Program-made: the position numbers and the translations under genes
In this document: one piece after another, positions 1-7,736 of the stretch
Layout: the number at the start of each line of letters is the position of its first letter
Numbering within the stretch: position 1 is the first letter of the stretch
The notes under the pieces: model-generated
What the model was told of the DNA's origin: nothing
Seen by the model: the letters and a program-made list of their open reading frames with translations, nothing else
The model's database searches: none
Assembly (NCBI GenBank): GCA_963741305.1
Contig: CAVUHL010000003.1
Location: forward strand, 3,534,001 to 3,598,000
DNA: 64,000 bases
Reading direction: 5' to 3'
Origin: DATMER01 sp963741305
GTDB taxonomy: Bacteria > Acidobacteriota > Thermoanaerobaculia > Multivoradales > UBA5704

Positions 1-49
1 CGGCGGCAGGCAGGGCCGCCACCAGGGCTAGGAGAACGAGGGCTCTCAT
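1..49 (-). CDS. N-terminus of an unknown secreted protein (cut by window edge)
   Basis: Only the first 16 codons are in the window. They start at the ATG at 49-47 and read MRALVLLALVAALPAA, a typical signal peptide core: one basic residue, a leucine/valine-rich stretch and small residues for cleavage. The gene diverges from the DUF937 gene. The mature protein lies outside the window, so no function can be given. Confidence 0.5.
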   Translation of the reverse strand, partial: MRALVLLALVAALPAA

Positions 50-159
50 GGCTGGATTAGACCATGCGCCGGGCTCGCCGGTTCCTGGCAGCGTGCTTGC
101 TGTACTCTTTCAAAACGGAGCGGGCGCATCGCCCGCCACCCCCAACGAGGAGGTGCCCT

Positions 160-795
160 TTGGACCTGATGAACCTGGTCAACCAAGAGCTCAGCGGACC
201 CCGGCTCTCGCAGATGAGCCGTCAGCTCGGTATTTCGGAAGAACAGACACGCGAAGCCCTGCCCGCCGCCCTCGCGGCTCTGACGGGCGGGCTGGCCCAG
301 AACGCCGCCCAGCCGCAGGGTGCGCAGCAGCTCGCGAACGCCTTGAACAAGGACCACGACGGGGGGCTCCTCGACTCGCTCGACGGCTTCCTGGGCGGTT
401 TAGGCGGCATGGGCGGCGGGGGCAATATGGGGGGCATGGGCGGCGGTGGCCTCGGCGCCGGGGCTGCGATCCTGGGCCATGTCTTCGGCCAGCGTCAACA
501 GAAGGTGGAAGGGAACCTGGGCCGCGCCACCGGGCTCAATCCGCAGACCGTGGCAAGCCTGCTGGCCATGCTCGCGCCGATCGTGATGGCCTACCTGGGC
601 CGGCAGCAGCGCCAGAAGCAGCTCGATCCGGGCGGCCTCGCGGAAGTGCTCGGCCAGGAGCGCCAGCGCATCGAGCAGGCCCCCCAGGCCCGCACCGGAC
701 TGGGAGCCCTGCTCGACCGCGACGGCGACGGCGAGATCATGGACGACCTCGCCAACCTCGCGGGGGACCTTTTCGGCAACAAACGGCAGCAGTAG
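160..795 (+). CDS. DUF937 family protein
   Basis: About 211 residues. The N-terminal 70 residues resemble the DUF937 (YidB-like) family: a start like MDLMNLVNQELSG, then a helical segment with LGISEEQTREALPAALAALTGG. A glycine/methionine-rich linker follows (about residues 85-110). The end has an EF-hand-like acidic stretch (DRDGDGEIMDDLANL). The start was chosen as TTG 160 because GAGGAGG lies 6 nt upstream; ATG 169 is the alternative and is too far from that site. The reading frame is open back to 64 but without a better ribosome site. The function of the family is unknown. No operon partner is visible. Confidence 0.75.
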   Translation: MDLMNLVNQELSGPRLSQMSRQLGISEEQTREALPAALAALTGGLAQNAAQPQGAQQLANALNKDHDGGLLDSLDGFLGGLGGMGGGGNMGGMGGGGLGAGAAILGHVFGQRQQKVEGNLGRATGLNPQTVASLLAMLAPIVMAYLGRQQRQKQLDPGGLAEVLGQERQRIEQAPQARTGLGALLDRDGDGEIMDDLANLAGDLFGNKRQQ

Positions 796-871
796 CCCGC
801 TGCCGTCCCCACCCGCGGACGTTCCGATCAGTTTTTCCGATTCTGGCCGGTTTCCGAACATTCCCTTGAAT

Positions 872-901
872 CCACCCGGTCCATCCATTTGGACCGGGTG
901 G
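872..901. terminator. Perfect 11-bp hairpin after the DUF937 gene
   Basis: CCACCCGGTCC and GGACCGGGTGG flank an 8-nt loop, 77 nt after the DUF937 stop codon. The stem is very stable but has no U tract, so it may be a weak or factor-assisted terminator or simply a structured 3' end. Confidence 0.5.
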
Positions 902-1030
902 CACCTCATCCTGCACAAAAGCCCGCCCAGCTTGCGTTTGCGCGCATGGCACTGCCGTTGCTCTCTCATCTCTGACAGATGACAGCCGGCGTCTTCGTGA
1001 GAGGACGCCCCGGCGTGGAGGCAAGGGAAA

Positions 1031-2210
1031 ATGCGGTGGAACCGTCTTGTCGTGGCCGGGCTCTGCCTGCCTCTGCTCTGCGCAGCAGTATCGGAGGCAT
1101 CGGCGCAGAGCGAAGAAAAAGCTTTCGATCCCAATCAGGGCGGCCTCGTGCTGCGTGGCGGCGACGGCGACGAGCTGCCCGCCCTGGAGACGCCCGGAGC
1201 GCGGGCGAAGCTGATCCGGCCGCGCGGCACGAACGAGTGGCGGGGCTCCGGCTTCGCGCTCTGGACCGGCGGCGAACTGTCGACAGACGGCGGCGGCGGC
1301 CGTCTTGACTCCCTGCGGGTCGCGGATGTGGAGGGCGGAGGCCCGCTCGTCCAGGACCGGCTCTGGATCTGGGCCGAGGCGGGCCGGGACGAGATCGACC
1401 GCGTCGTCTTGGGCGGCCAGACCGAGGAGCGGGTCCGCGACAGCGGCAGCTTCCGGCTGAATGCGCAGCTCGCGCACCCGACCTCCGTCGAGCTGGCGGC
1501 GAGCGGCGGCAATTCCGAGGGCTCCGGCGTGGGCGCGGGGCCTTCCCGCTCGCCCGAGGCCACCGGGGACGAGGACGGCCGCGAGTCGAGCTGGAGCGCC
1601 GAGGCCACGCACATCGTGGGATCGAGCTTCTACCTGACCGGCGCTTGGAGCGGGAGCAGGCGGAGCGTCCTCGACCTCCCGAGAGGGGATGGCGACGCGC
1701 GGATCGACGCGGCGGGCGTGGCCCGCGGCAGCTGGTTCGTGCTGGAAGAGGAGCAGCGGACGCGCGAGGCCCGGCTGAGCGGCTCGGCGTTCTTCAACAC
1801 CGGCTGCATGTCGCACGAGGTCGCGTTCGGCTCGGGCTTGCGCAGGCAGGACGAGGCCTGGTCCCTCATCTCGCCAGACCGGCTCGGCATCGCCGGCGAG
1901 CTCTTCGACCTCTCGGCAGATGTGGCCGAAGCCTGGAGAAGCGGGACGGCCGATGCGCGCCTCGAGACCCGGAGCCTCTGGTCCAGGACACCCTGGACGC
2001 CGGCCAGTCGACGTTCGTCCTGGGAGCGCGTCTGGACGGCCAGGACTTAGGCATCCCGGAAGTCCGCCCCTGGACGCTCGCGCCGCGCCTCGGCTGGAAC
2101 CTGGCCTTGGGTGAGGACCGCCAGACCCTGCTCAAGGCGTCCCTGGGCCGGTTCGCCTCCCGGCTCGGCTCGCGGGCGCCTGGCACCTGGACCGACGCTC
2201 ACTTCCCGCA
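1031..2210 (+). pseudogene. Remnant of an Oar-like TonB-dependent outer membrane receptor
   Basis: A signal peptide (about 25 residues ending in SEASAQ) is followed by segments that match the acidobacterial Oar-like receptor family: TNEWRGSG, GGPLVQDRLWIWAEAGR, FYLTGAWS, SYFFNTG-like SAFFNTG. The frame then breaks at about 1979-1982. The upstream frame ends in SLW and the downstream frame resumes with VQDTLDAGQSTFVLGARLD and LAPRLGWNLALGEDRQT, so adding one G restores the family pattern. The carboxypeptidase-like and plug regions are missing at the front and most of the barrel is missing after about 2190. Family members are normally around 1000 residues; only about 390 remain. It is probably a decayed gene, although the single-base break alone could be an assembly error. 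Confidence 0.75.
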
Positions 2211-2303
2211 CCCTCCAGCTCGGGGTGCGGATCAGGAGGTGGTGAGTCTTCGCGCGGAATTGATAGAATCTGCTGCAATGATGCGACTCCCAAGGAGGAT
2301 TGG

Positions 2304-3899
2304 CTGACCAAGCGGATCGAGGCTGCGGCCGCCGTCCTGCTCACCCTGTTCGCGGCCGCGCTGCACGTCATGCGCGCTTTGCATGCCGGGCCGCTCTGGC
2401 GCGACGAGGCCGGCGCCCTTCAGGTGGCGATGCTGCCCACCTTCGGGGAGATCTTCCAGCGCTTCCCGCACGAGGCCTTCCCCCTCCTCTTTCCCGCCAC
2501 GATCCGGACGTACGTCGGCATCTTCGGGGACTCCGACTTCGCCCTCCGCGCGTTCGGATCGGCCGTCGGAATCTCCATCCTCGGCGCGCTCTGGCTCAAC
2601 GCCCGCATGGCCGGGACGGTCCCCCTGGCCTCGGTGGCCCTGCTGGGGTTCCAACCGGCGTTCCTGATCCATGTCGACACCATCCGCGGCTATGGGATGG
2701 GAACCCTGCTGACCGTCCTGGCGTTCGGGGCATTCTGCCGGCTGGTGGCCAAGCCGGACCGCTGGACGATCGCGGCGGCGGCGGTGGCCTCCATCCTGAG
2801 CGTCCACCTCGTGCTCCACGACTCGGCCATGGTGCTCGGCCTCGGGACCGCGGCCGCGATCGCCGGCGCGGTGCGCCGGCGGTGGCGCGTGACAGCCGCC
2901 GCGCTCGGGGCCGGGCTCCTCGCGGCCCTCACGCTGCTCCCCTACGCGGGACCGCTGAGCGCCGCGCGGGATTGGGACGTAGTGGTCGCGGAAGGATCGC
3001 TGACCGCGCCGCAGATCTTCAGCTCGCTTATCGAGTCGTTCGGCTCCTCCGTCCTGCCCTGGGGCTGGGCCCTGCTCCTTGTCCTGGGCATCGGCGGCAT
3101 GGCTAGCAAGGCCGACGACGTCCAACTCTTCCGGCTGCTGGCGATCCCCACGGCGTTCGCCGCGCAGTACGGCCTGTTCATGGCCCTCGGCTACCTGCCG
3201 AAGTCCTGGTATTTCCTGCCGCTGCTGGCGCTCTCGGCGAGCGCCCTGGATGGCCTGACTGCTGGTCTGAAGATACCTCGCCTGGCCTTGGCGACAGGGA
3301 CCGCGCTCCTCCTGCTCCCGGACACGAGCCGGGAAGCACGCCTCCGCCTGTCAAACGTCGACCTCGTCGCCAGCCACCTGGAGAAGAGCGTGGACGAGGG
3401 GGACCTCGTGCTGGTAAACCCGTGGTTCTTCGGGGTGAGCTTCCACCGGTACTACCAGGGGCGGGCGCGCTGGATGACGGTGCCAAACCTGGAAGACCAC
3501 CGGATGCACCGGTACGACCTGCTCAAGGCCAAGATGGCGGCACCCCTGGCGCTCACGGACGTGCTCAACGCGATCCGCGGCACCCTGCGCTCGGGGAAGT
3601 GCGTCTGGCTGGCCGGCGCCTACTGGGTGCCGCCCGAGGGCCAGCTCCCGCCCGTGCTCGGCCCGGCGCCCCATGGCCACGCCCTGGGTTGGAAGGACTC
3701 CCCCTACATCGGCTCCTGGGGGTTGCGCGTGGGAGCGCTGCTGAAGAACCGCGCCCTCCACGAGCGGGTGGTCCCCGTGCCGGTCGAGGGTGCCGTCAGC
3801 GGCCAGGAGTACCTGTGGCTGGTCGAGCTACGCGGATGGCGTCCGCTCGCGGACACATCAGATATCCTTGCGGCCGGTACAGAAAGGGGATCGCGATGA
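2304..3899 (+). CDS. Integral membrane glycosyltransferase (GT39/ArnT-like)
   Basis: About 531 residues with roughly ten hydrophobic segments. Early in the protein the sequence LWRDEAGA matches the acidic loop motif (W-x-D-E-A) of GT39/GT83-type mannosyl and aminoarabinose transferases, which use polyprenyl-phosphate sugars on the outer face of the cytoplasmic membrane. The soluble C-terminal third (from about residue 380) has no motif I recognise. Start: the first ATG is 2370, but an in-frame CTG at 2304 sits 5 nt after AAGGAGG (2292-2298) and adds the hydrophobic segment AAAAVLLTLFAAALHV that completes the first membrane helix, so I favour CTG. A TAGAAT box at 2264-2269 may be its promoter. 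Its stop overlaps the next start (ATGA). Substrate unknown. Confidence 0.75.
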   Translation: MTKRIEAAAAVLLTLFAAALHVMRALHAGPLWRDEAGALQVAMLPTFGEIFQRFPHEAFPLLFPATIRTYVGIFGDSDFALRAFGSAVGISILGALWLNARMAGTVPLASVALLGFQPAFLIHVDTIRGYGMGTLLTVLAFGAFCRLVAKPDRWTIAAAAVASILSVHLVLHDSAMVLGLGTAAAIAGAVRRRWRVTAAALGAGLLAALTLLPYAGPLSAARDWDVVVAEGSLTAPQIFSSLIESFGSSVLPWGWALLLVLGIGGMASKADDVQLFRLLAIPTAFAAQYGLFMALGYLPKSWYFLPLLALSASALDGLTAGLKIPRLALATGTALLLLPDTSREARLRLSNVDLVASHLEKSVDEGDLVLVNPWFFGVSFHRYYQGRARWMTVPNLEDHRMHRYDLLKAKMAAPLALTDVLNAIRGTLRSGKCVWLAGAYWVPPEGQLPPVLGPAPHGHALGWKDSPYIGSWGLRVGALLKNRALHERVVPVPVEGAVSGQEYLWLVELRGWRPLADTSDILAAGTERGSR

Positions 3900-4162
3900 G
3901 AAGCAAGCCGAGCAATGAAAACCACATGACCTATCCGCGCGCCGGCGCCCAGCTCGCGTTCGCCCGCGGCGCGACGGCTTTCGGAGCGTTCAGCGTCGGC
4001 GCGCTCGCCGTCGGGGCCGTGGCCTTCGGATTCCTGGTAATCGGCCGGCTCGCGGTCAAGCGCTTCATCCTCCAACATGGGGCGATCGACCGCCTGACCA
4101 TCCACGAGCTCGAGGTCGGCCGCCTGCGCGTGCGCGAGCTGATCACCGACGAAAAGTCCTAG
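3896..4162 (+). CDS. Small protein made of five-residue repeats
   Basis: 88 residues. The ATG overlaps the glycosyltransferase stop (ATGA) and has AGAAAGGGGA just upstream, so the two genes are translationally coupled. From about residue 28 the chain reads in pentads of the form x-L/F-x-V/I/F-G: AFSVG, ALAVG, AVAFG, FLVIG, RLAVK, then more polar pentads (RLTIH, ELEVG, RLRVR). This resembles pentapeptide-repeat proteins, which fold as a right-handed quadrilateral helix, but lacks the usual A(D/N)LXX signature. The first half is hydrophobic enough to be membrane-associated. Role unknown; coupling suggests a link to the glycosyltransferase. Its TAG stop overlaps the TAG stop of the convergent TetR gene. 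Confidence 0.7.
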   Translation: MRSKPSNENHMTYPRAGAQLAFARGATAFGAFSVGALAVGAVAFGFLVIGRLAVKRFILQHGAIDRLTIHELEVGRLRVRELITDEKS

Positions 4163-4848
4163 GACAGCTCTTCGGGGTCCTTCCTCAGATCCTCCAACAG
4201 CGCGAGGGCGGTGTTGGTCAGCGGCCGGAGGATCGGCAGCTTGGCGAGGGTGATCAGGCGGCAGACGAGGGACACGGAGCGGTCCAGGAGGCGGTAGGTC
4301 CGCACGCAGCCCGGCGAGTCGTCGTGGATCCAGAACAGCAGGATCCCCATGTGGAACAGCCAGAGCAGGTTCGGCAGCTCGGCCTTGAGCCGGCGGTTGC
4401 TCACCTTGATGCTCGAGCCCTCCAGCACCTCCGCGAACAGGGCCGTGGACCTCTCCCGCATCGGCTCCGAATCGTGGCTGAAGGGATTGATGGGGTTGCG
4501 CGGATCGGCGGCGGTGCTGAAGAGCACGCCCGACAGCTGGTGGTAGGGCATGGCAGTGTCGATCTTCTTGCGCAGCACGCCGAGCAGGCGCTTTTCGAAG
4601 TCCCGCTCCCCTTCCAGGATCTCGCGGCTCGCCTCCAGGTGCTCGTCGTGGGTGCGCTCGTAGAAGGCCTGGACCAGGTACTCCTTGGCGCGGAAGTAAT
4701 AGTAGGCGTTGCCCACCGCGACCCCAGCCGCCTCGGCGATGGCGCGCATGGTGGTCTCCCCGAAGCCGCGCTCGCGGAACAGCTCCAGCGCGGCGTCGAG
4801 GATGCGCTCCCGCGTCTGCTCGCCCTTGCGGGTGATCGTTTCCGTCAA
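4159..4848 (-). CDS. TetR family transcriptional regulator
   Basis: 229 residues. The N-terminal 60 residues carry a TetR helix-turn-helix: TRERILDAALELFRERGF, TTMRAIAEAAGVAVGNAYYYF. The rest is a helical ligand-binding domain typical in size. The TTG at 4848 overlaps the desaturase stop (TTGA), so it is the last gene of the four-gene minus-strand operon. Given its position and the TTGAACGCGTTCAA palindromes in front of the operon (6436-6518), it probably represses its own operon and senses an acyl-CoA or fatty acid, as DesT and FabR do in other bacteria. That is inference from context. Confidence 0.9.
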   Translation of the reverse strand: MTETITRKGEQTRERILDAALELFRERGFGETTMRAIAEAAGVAVGNAYYYFRAKEYLVQAFYERTHDEHLEASREILEGERDFEKRLLGVLRKKIDTAMPYHQLSGVLFSTAADPRNPINPFSHDSEPMRERSTALFAEVLEGSSIKVSNRRLKAELPNLLWLFHMGILLFWIHDDSPGCVRTYRLLDRSVSLVCRLITLAKLPILRPLTNTALALLEDLRKDPEELS

Positions 4849-5633
4849 GAGGTCTCCAAATCCGGTCCGATCACTTGTTTCCAGGTGACCCCGGCCATCG
4901 CGGCGTCCAGCCGATCGGCGAGGCGCCAGAGGTGTCCGGTGGGAACCGCGGGATATAGGTGATGCTCCACATGGAAGAACATACTGTAGGAGAGCCGGTT
5001 GATCCAGCGGCCCCGTTGCGTCCGCGCCAGCAGGTCGTGCGGCTCGCAGCCGTGATGGACCGTCCAGACCGCGAAAAAGCCGGTCAGCGACTCGCCGATG
5101 AGCATGGCCGCCGCGTGCCAGCGCAGGGCAGGCATGCCGGAGAACAGCGCGAAGAAGATCACCGACAGGACCCCCGCCACCTCGGCCATGATCCAGCGGC
5201 GTTTGGCGGGCGAGCCCAGCTGCCACGCCGCCCGGTGCAGCCGGACCGGGAACAGCGGGCCGGCGAGGATCGCCTGCCACCAGGGCAGGCGCGCCGTGGA
5301 GCCCTCCGTGTCGTCCTCGTCCAGGCAGTGACGGTGATGGTGCAGGTGCGAGACCTGCACCGCGTGCATGCTGGCGAGCATGATCACGCTGAGCGCGGAG
5401 AGCACGAGATCCTGGCTCCACCGCGATGTGCCGAGGGTGTAATGCTGCGCGCCGTGGGACTGCCGCAGCCCGGTCAGGAAGAGGTAGAACGAGCCCAGAG
5501 CGCCCCAAACCCAGTAATCATGGGCGTAGCACCAGAGCGAGACGGCCAGCCAGGGAAGCGGGAGCGTCAGCTCCCAGAGCTTTTCACGCCAGGTGAGCTG
5601 CAACAGGTCGCGCCACGGGACGGCGGGAGTCAT
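4845..5633 (-). CDS. Membrane fatty acid desaturase
   Basis: 262 residues. Three histidine boxes for a di-iron centre are present: HGAQH (60-64), HLHHHRH (about 96-102) and HVEHH (221-225), with a further HH at about 193. Hydrophobic segments lie between boxes 1 and 2 and between 2 and 3, as in acyl desaturases. It would insert a double bond into acyl chains in the cytoplasmic membrane using O2. The ATG is 1 nt after the stop of the DUF393 gene and the stop overlaps the TetR start, so expression is tightly coupled. Substrate (phospholipid acyl chain or acyl-CoA) cannot be told from sequence. Confidence 0.9.
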   Translation of the reverse strand: MTPAVPWRDLLQLTWREKLWELTLPLPWLAVSLWCYAHDYWVWGALGSFYLFLTGLRQSHGAQHYTLGTSRWSQDLVLSALSVIMLASMHAVQVSHLHHHRHCLDEDDTEGSTARLPWWQAILAGPLFPVRLHRAAWQLGSPAKRRWIMAEVAGVLSVIFFALFSGMPALRWHAAAMLIGESLTGFFAVWTVHHGCEPHDLLARTQRGRWINRLSYSMFFHVEHHLYPAVPTGHLWRLADRLDAAMAGVTWKQVIGPDLETS

Positions 5634-5634
5634 G

Positions 5635-6006
5635 TCATCGGCTCCTTCCCACGGAGAGCGCTCCGTTCAGGCTACGGCGGTTGTGGGAGATCCAGCCGAC
5701 GAAGCGGCGGGCGAGCGGCATCCGGTCGGGCGTGCTCCAGCGCAGGGCCATGGAGCGGTACTCGCGCAGTGCCCACAGGCACATGAGCCAGGCCTTCACT
5801 CCCAGGTAGATCTCACCGCCATCGCCGATCACCGTCAGCTCCTGCAGCGTGGCCTCGTGATCGAGCCCCGGGAAGCGGCTCCTCGCCAGCTCGGAGCCGG
5901 CGGGGATGAACTCCAGCCGCACATACTGCTTCTGCGCGTTCAGCCAGATCCAGGCCCGCTGGCAGAGCGAGCAGTTCGGGTCATAGAGGACTGTCAGCCG
6001 GCGCAT
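5635..6006 (-). CDS. DUF393/DCC-family thiol-disulfide oxidoreductase-like protein
   Basis: 123 residues beginning with the DCC-family signature YDPNCSLC (C12-x-x-C15), a thioredoxin-like redox motif. The family is uncharacterised biochemically. It sits between the three-helix membrane protein and the desaturase with almost no spacing, so it may pass electrons to, or protect, the desaturase; that is a guess from context. The length is normal for the family (110-140 residues). Confidence 0.85.
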   Translation of the reverse strand: MRRLTVLYDPNCSLCQRAWIWLNAQKQYVRLEFIPAGSELARSRFPGLDHEATLQELTVIGDGGEIYLGVKAWLMCLWALREYRSMALRWSTPDRMPLARRFVGWISHNRRSLNGALSVGRSR

Positions 6007-6018
6007 GGTCGCCTCCCC

Positions 6019-6417
6019 TCACTTCCGGTTGAGCAGGCGGTAGTCGGGGTCGACCGGCGGCAACGCCGAGTCCAGGGACGCCTGCCGGCGCATGCGGCTG
6101 AAGACGAGCAGGTTGAGGAAGTGCATGCCCCCGAGCACCAGCAGCACGGCCCCAAGCTTCAGGGACAGCGCCTCGATCGAGTAGCGCGTGTCCTTGATGT
6201 CGTAGCCAAGCCTCAGCATCAGGGAGATGTAGCCGAGGTTGATCAGGTAGAACCCGACCACCAGCAGGTGGTTGACCGAGTCCGCCAGCTTCTCGTTGCC
6301 ATGGAAAACGTCCACCAGGAACACGCGGCCGCTGCGGAACAGCGTCCGCGCCACCCAGATGGTCAGGACGATGCTGATGGCCAGATACAGCAGGTAGGTT
6401 CCTACGGTGTAGCTCAT
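6019..6417 (-). CDS. Small integral membrane protein, first gene of the desaturase operon
   Basis: 132 residues with three clear hydrophobic segments (about 5-25, 50-72 and 85-108) and a basic C-terminal tail. I do not recognise a family by name. It is the first gene after the operator region and is followed at 12 nt by the DUF393 gene, so it is co-transcribed with the desaturase. The gene is preceded by GGGGATCGCG, a modest ribosome site. Confidence 0.75.
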   Translation of the reverse strand: MSYTVGTYLLYLAISIVLTIWVARTLFRSGRVFLVDVFHGNEKLADSVNHLLVVGFYLINLGYISLMLRLGYDIKDTRYSIEALSLKLGAVLLVLGGMHFLNLLVFSRMRRQASLDSALPPVDPDYRLLNRK

Positions 6418-6435
6418 CGCGATCCCCTTCCGGGT

Positions 6436-6518
6436 TTGAACGCGCTCTAGTTGAACGCGTTCAAAAGAAGGTTACGCCGAGCTTCGGGGAGTGTCAAGAT
6501 GTTTTTGAACGCGTTCAG
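6436..6518 (-). promoter_or_regulatory. Three TetR-type operator palindromes before the desaturase operon
   Basis: Three related palindromes: an imperfect TTGAACGCGCTCTAG-type site at 6436-6449, a perfect TTGAACGCGTTCAA at 6451-6464, and TTGAACGCGTTCAG at 6505-6518 whose inner 12 bp are perfect. The first two lie 20-50 nt before the first operon gene and the third 90 nt before it, overlapping the end of the preceding gene. Placement and symmetry fit binding by the TetR protein encoded at the operon's end. Confidence 0.8.
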
Positions 6519-7030
6519 TTAGGAGGGGAAGCGAGCGTGTAGACCGTCACCGTGCGCGACTTCGACCTCGCGTCCTCGACTTCGCCGGTGATCGTCAACA
6601 GACCTTCACTGAGCTCGCGAGTCTCCGTCCCGCCGATCAGCCTGGTCCCGCCGTTTTCCAGGCTCCAGGTCGTCACCAAGGCCGAGCCCCGCCAGACGGT
6701 CTTGGATTTGTGGATCATGGCCTCGCCGCGCTTGTTGAGCGCCTCGGCGCCATCGGTCGTCATGGCAAGCGAGCTGAGGAGCTCGCCCTGGGAGTCGAGG
6801 AAGCTCACCGCCAGCTTGGGCTCGCGGTGCTCGATCCGTAGTTGCGGCAGCTCCCCCGCCGACGGAGGCGGAGGTGGTGCCGGAGCATCGGTCTGCCCCT
6901 TGAGCTCCTTCTGCGTCGAGGATCTTGCGGCATCGGGGATCCAGAGCCCCGAGAAGTCGGGCCGCTCCGCGGCTTCGGTCTGTAGAGCTACGGCAGCGAC
7001 GAGCAAGGAAAGGATCAAGCGTCGGGCCAT
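6515..7030 (-). CDS. Secreted protein of unknown function
   Basis: 171 residues. A signal peptide (MARRLILSLLVAAVALQTEAA) is followed by RPDFSGLWIPDAARS, a pattern seen in small secreted acidobacterial proteins that begin their mature part with DFSGxW. The remainder looks like a beta-rich lipocalin-type fold: alternating polar/hydrophobic strands with TTWSLENGGTRLIGG near the end. The start at 7030 is set by AGGAGG 9 nt upstream; an upstream ATG at 7096 adds a non-signal-like stretch. The last codons overlap operator site 3 of the next operon. Confidence 0.75.
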   Translation of the reverse strand: MARRLILSLLVAAVALQTEAAERPDFSGLWIPDAARSSTQKELKGQTDAPAPPPPPSAGELPQLRIEHREPKLAVSFLDSQGELLSSLAMTTDGAEALNKRGEAMIHKSKTVWRGSALVTTWSLENGGTRLIGGTETRELSEGLLTITGEVEDARSKSRTVTVYTLASPPN

Positions 7031-7052
7031 TTTCCGGGCACCTCCTAACTTA

Positions 7053-7601
7053 TTAGGAGTGTAGCACCGAATCGTCTGCCTGCAACACCACCGCAACGAG
7101 GACTCGGTCGGTTTGCCTGTCCGGACCGACGTAGAAATGCGTACTGCCTACGTCTACGAACCCTACCTTCGTATAGAACGCGATGGCGCGGGGATTGCGC
7201 TCCCAGACGCTGAGCCAGATGTGCTCGCCACCCAGCTCGCGCGCCGCTTCATGAACGGCGGACATGAGCATCTGGGCAACGCCGCTCCCGTGGGCTGACC
7301 GGTCAACGTAGAAGCGCTGCAGCTCGATCGTCCGTTCGTGGGTGACGCACGGCGGAGGTGCGTGCCGGCGAACCTGTGCATAGGCGACCAGCGTTTCGCC
7401 CTGGTGAGCGAGCAGGGTGATGACGTTGGGATTGGCAAGCTCTCTCGTCTGCTGCGCAACGCTATAGGACGACGCGAGATGAGCCTGCATGTCCTCGGGC
7501 CGGTTGTCCGCGCCGAACGCCTCGGCAAAGGTGCGTGCCGCGAACTCAGCCAATGCGGGAGCGTCAGAGACGGCGCCACGGCGGATACGGGTTGGTTCCA
7601 T
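7053..7601 (-). CDS. GNAT family N-acetyltransferase
   Basis: 182 residues from the ATG at 7601. The GNAT acetyl-CoA loop is visible as RSAHGSGVAQMLM (motif A, Q/RxxGxG/A), with the preceding strand IELQRFYVD and the following WERNPRAIAFYTKVGF (motif B with the NxxAxxFYxKxGF signature). It is similar to small-molecule or protein acetyltransferases; substrate unknown. TATCCT lies 8 nt before the ATG and no clear ribosome site is seen, so it may be leaderless. It lies downstream of nadC, separated by a 21-bp repeat array. Confidence 0.9.
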   Translation of the reverse strand: MEPTRIRRGAVSDAPALAEFAARTFAEAFGADNRPEDMQAHLASSYSVAQQTRELANPNVITLLAHQGETLVAYAQVRRHAPPPCVTHERTIELQRFYVDRSAHGSGVAQMLMSAVHEAARELGGEHIWLSVWERNPRAIAFYTKVGFVDVGSTHFYVGPDRQTDRVLVAVVLQADDSVLHS

Positions 7602-7639
7602 AAGGGGTAAGGATAAGCGGAGAAGGGGGTGAGCCAGAA

Positions 7640-7714
7640 AACCCGCGGGTTGGGACGCAAAACCCACGGGTTTTTTGATGCAACCGGCGGGTTTAGAGGC
7701 TCCCGCCGCGGGTC
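7640..7714. repeat. 21-bp-period palindromic array, AACCCGCGGGTT type (short copy)
   Basis: AACCCGCGGGTT at 7640-7651, AACCCACGGGTT at 7661-7672, AACCGGCGGGTT at 7682-7693 and a degenerate copy near 7703-7714. Starts are exactly 21 bp apart with 9-bp spacers. The core is the same as in the array at 16021-16305, and spacers such as gggacgcaa and tagaggctc resemble spacers there. It lies between nadC and the acetyltransferase gene. Confidence 0.85.
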
Positions 7715-7736
7715 AGGAGGATCCAGCAAGCGGGAG

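Noticed and set aside
400..1816. Long minus-strand open frames
   Set aside because: GC-rich shadows of the DUF937 gene and receptor remnant, with no family similarity.
7640..7714. Intrinsic terminator
   Set aside because: Units could pair into a hairpin and TTTTTT follows one, but the strict 21-bp repetition and the larger copy at 16 kb are not explained by termination.
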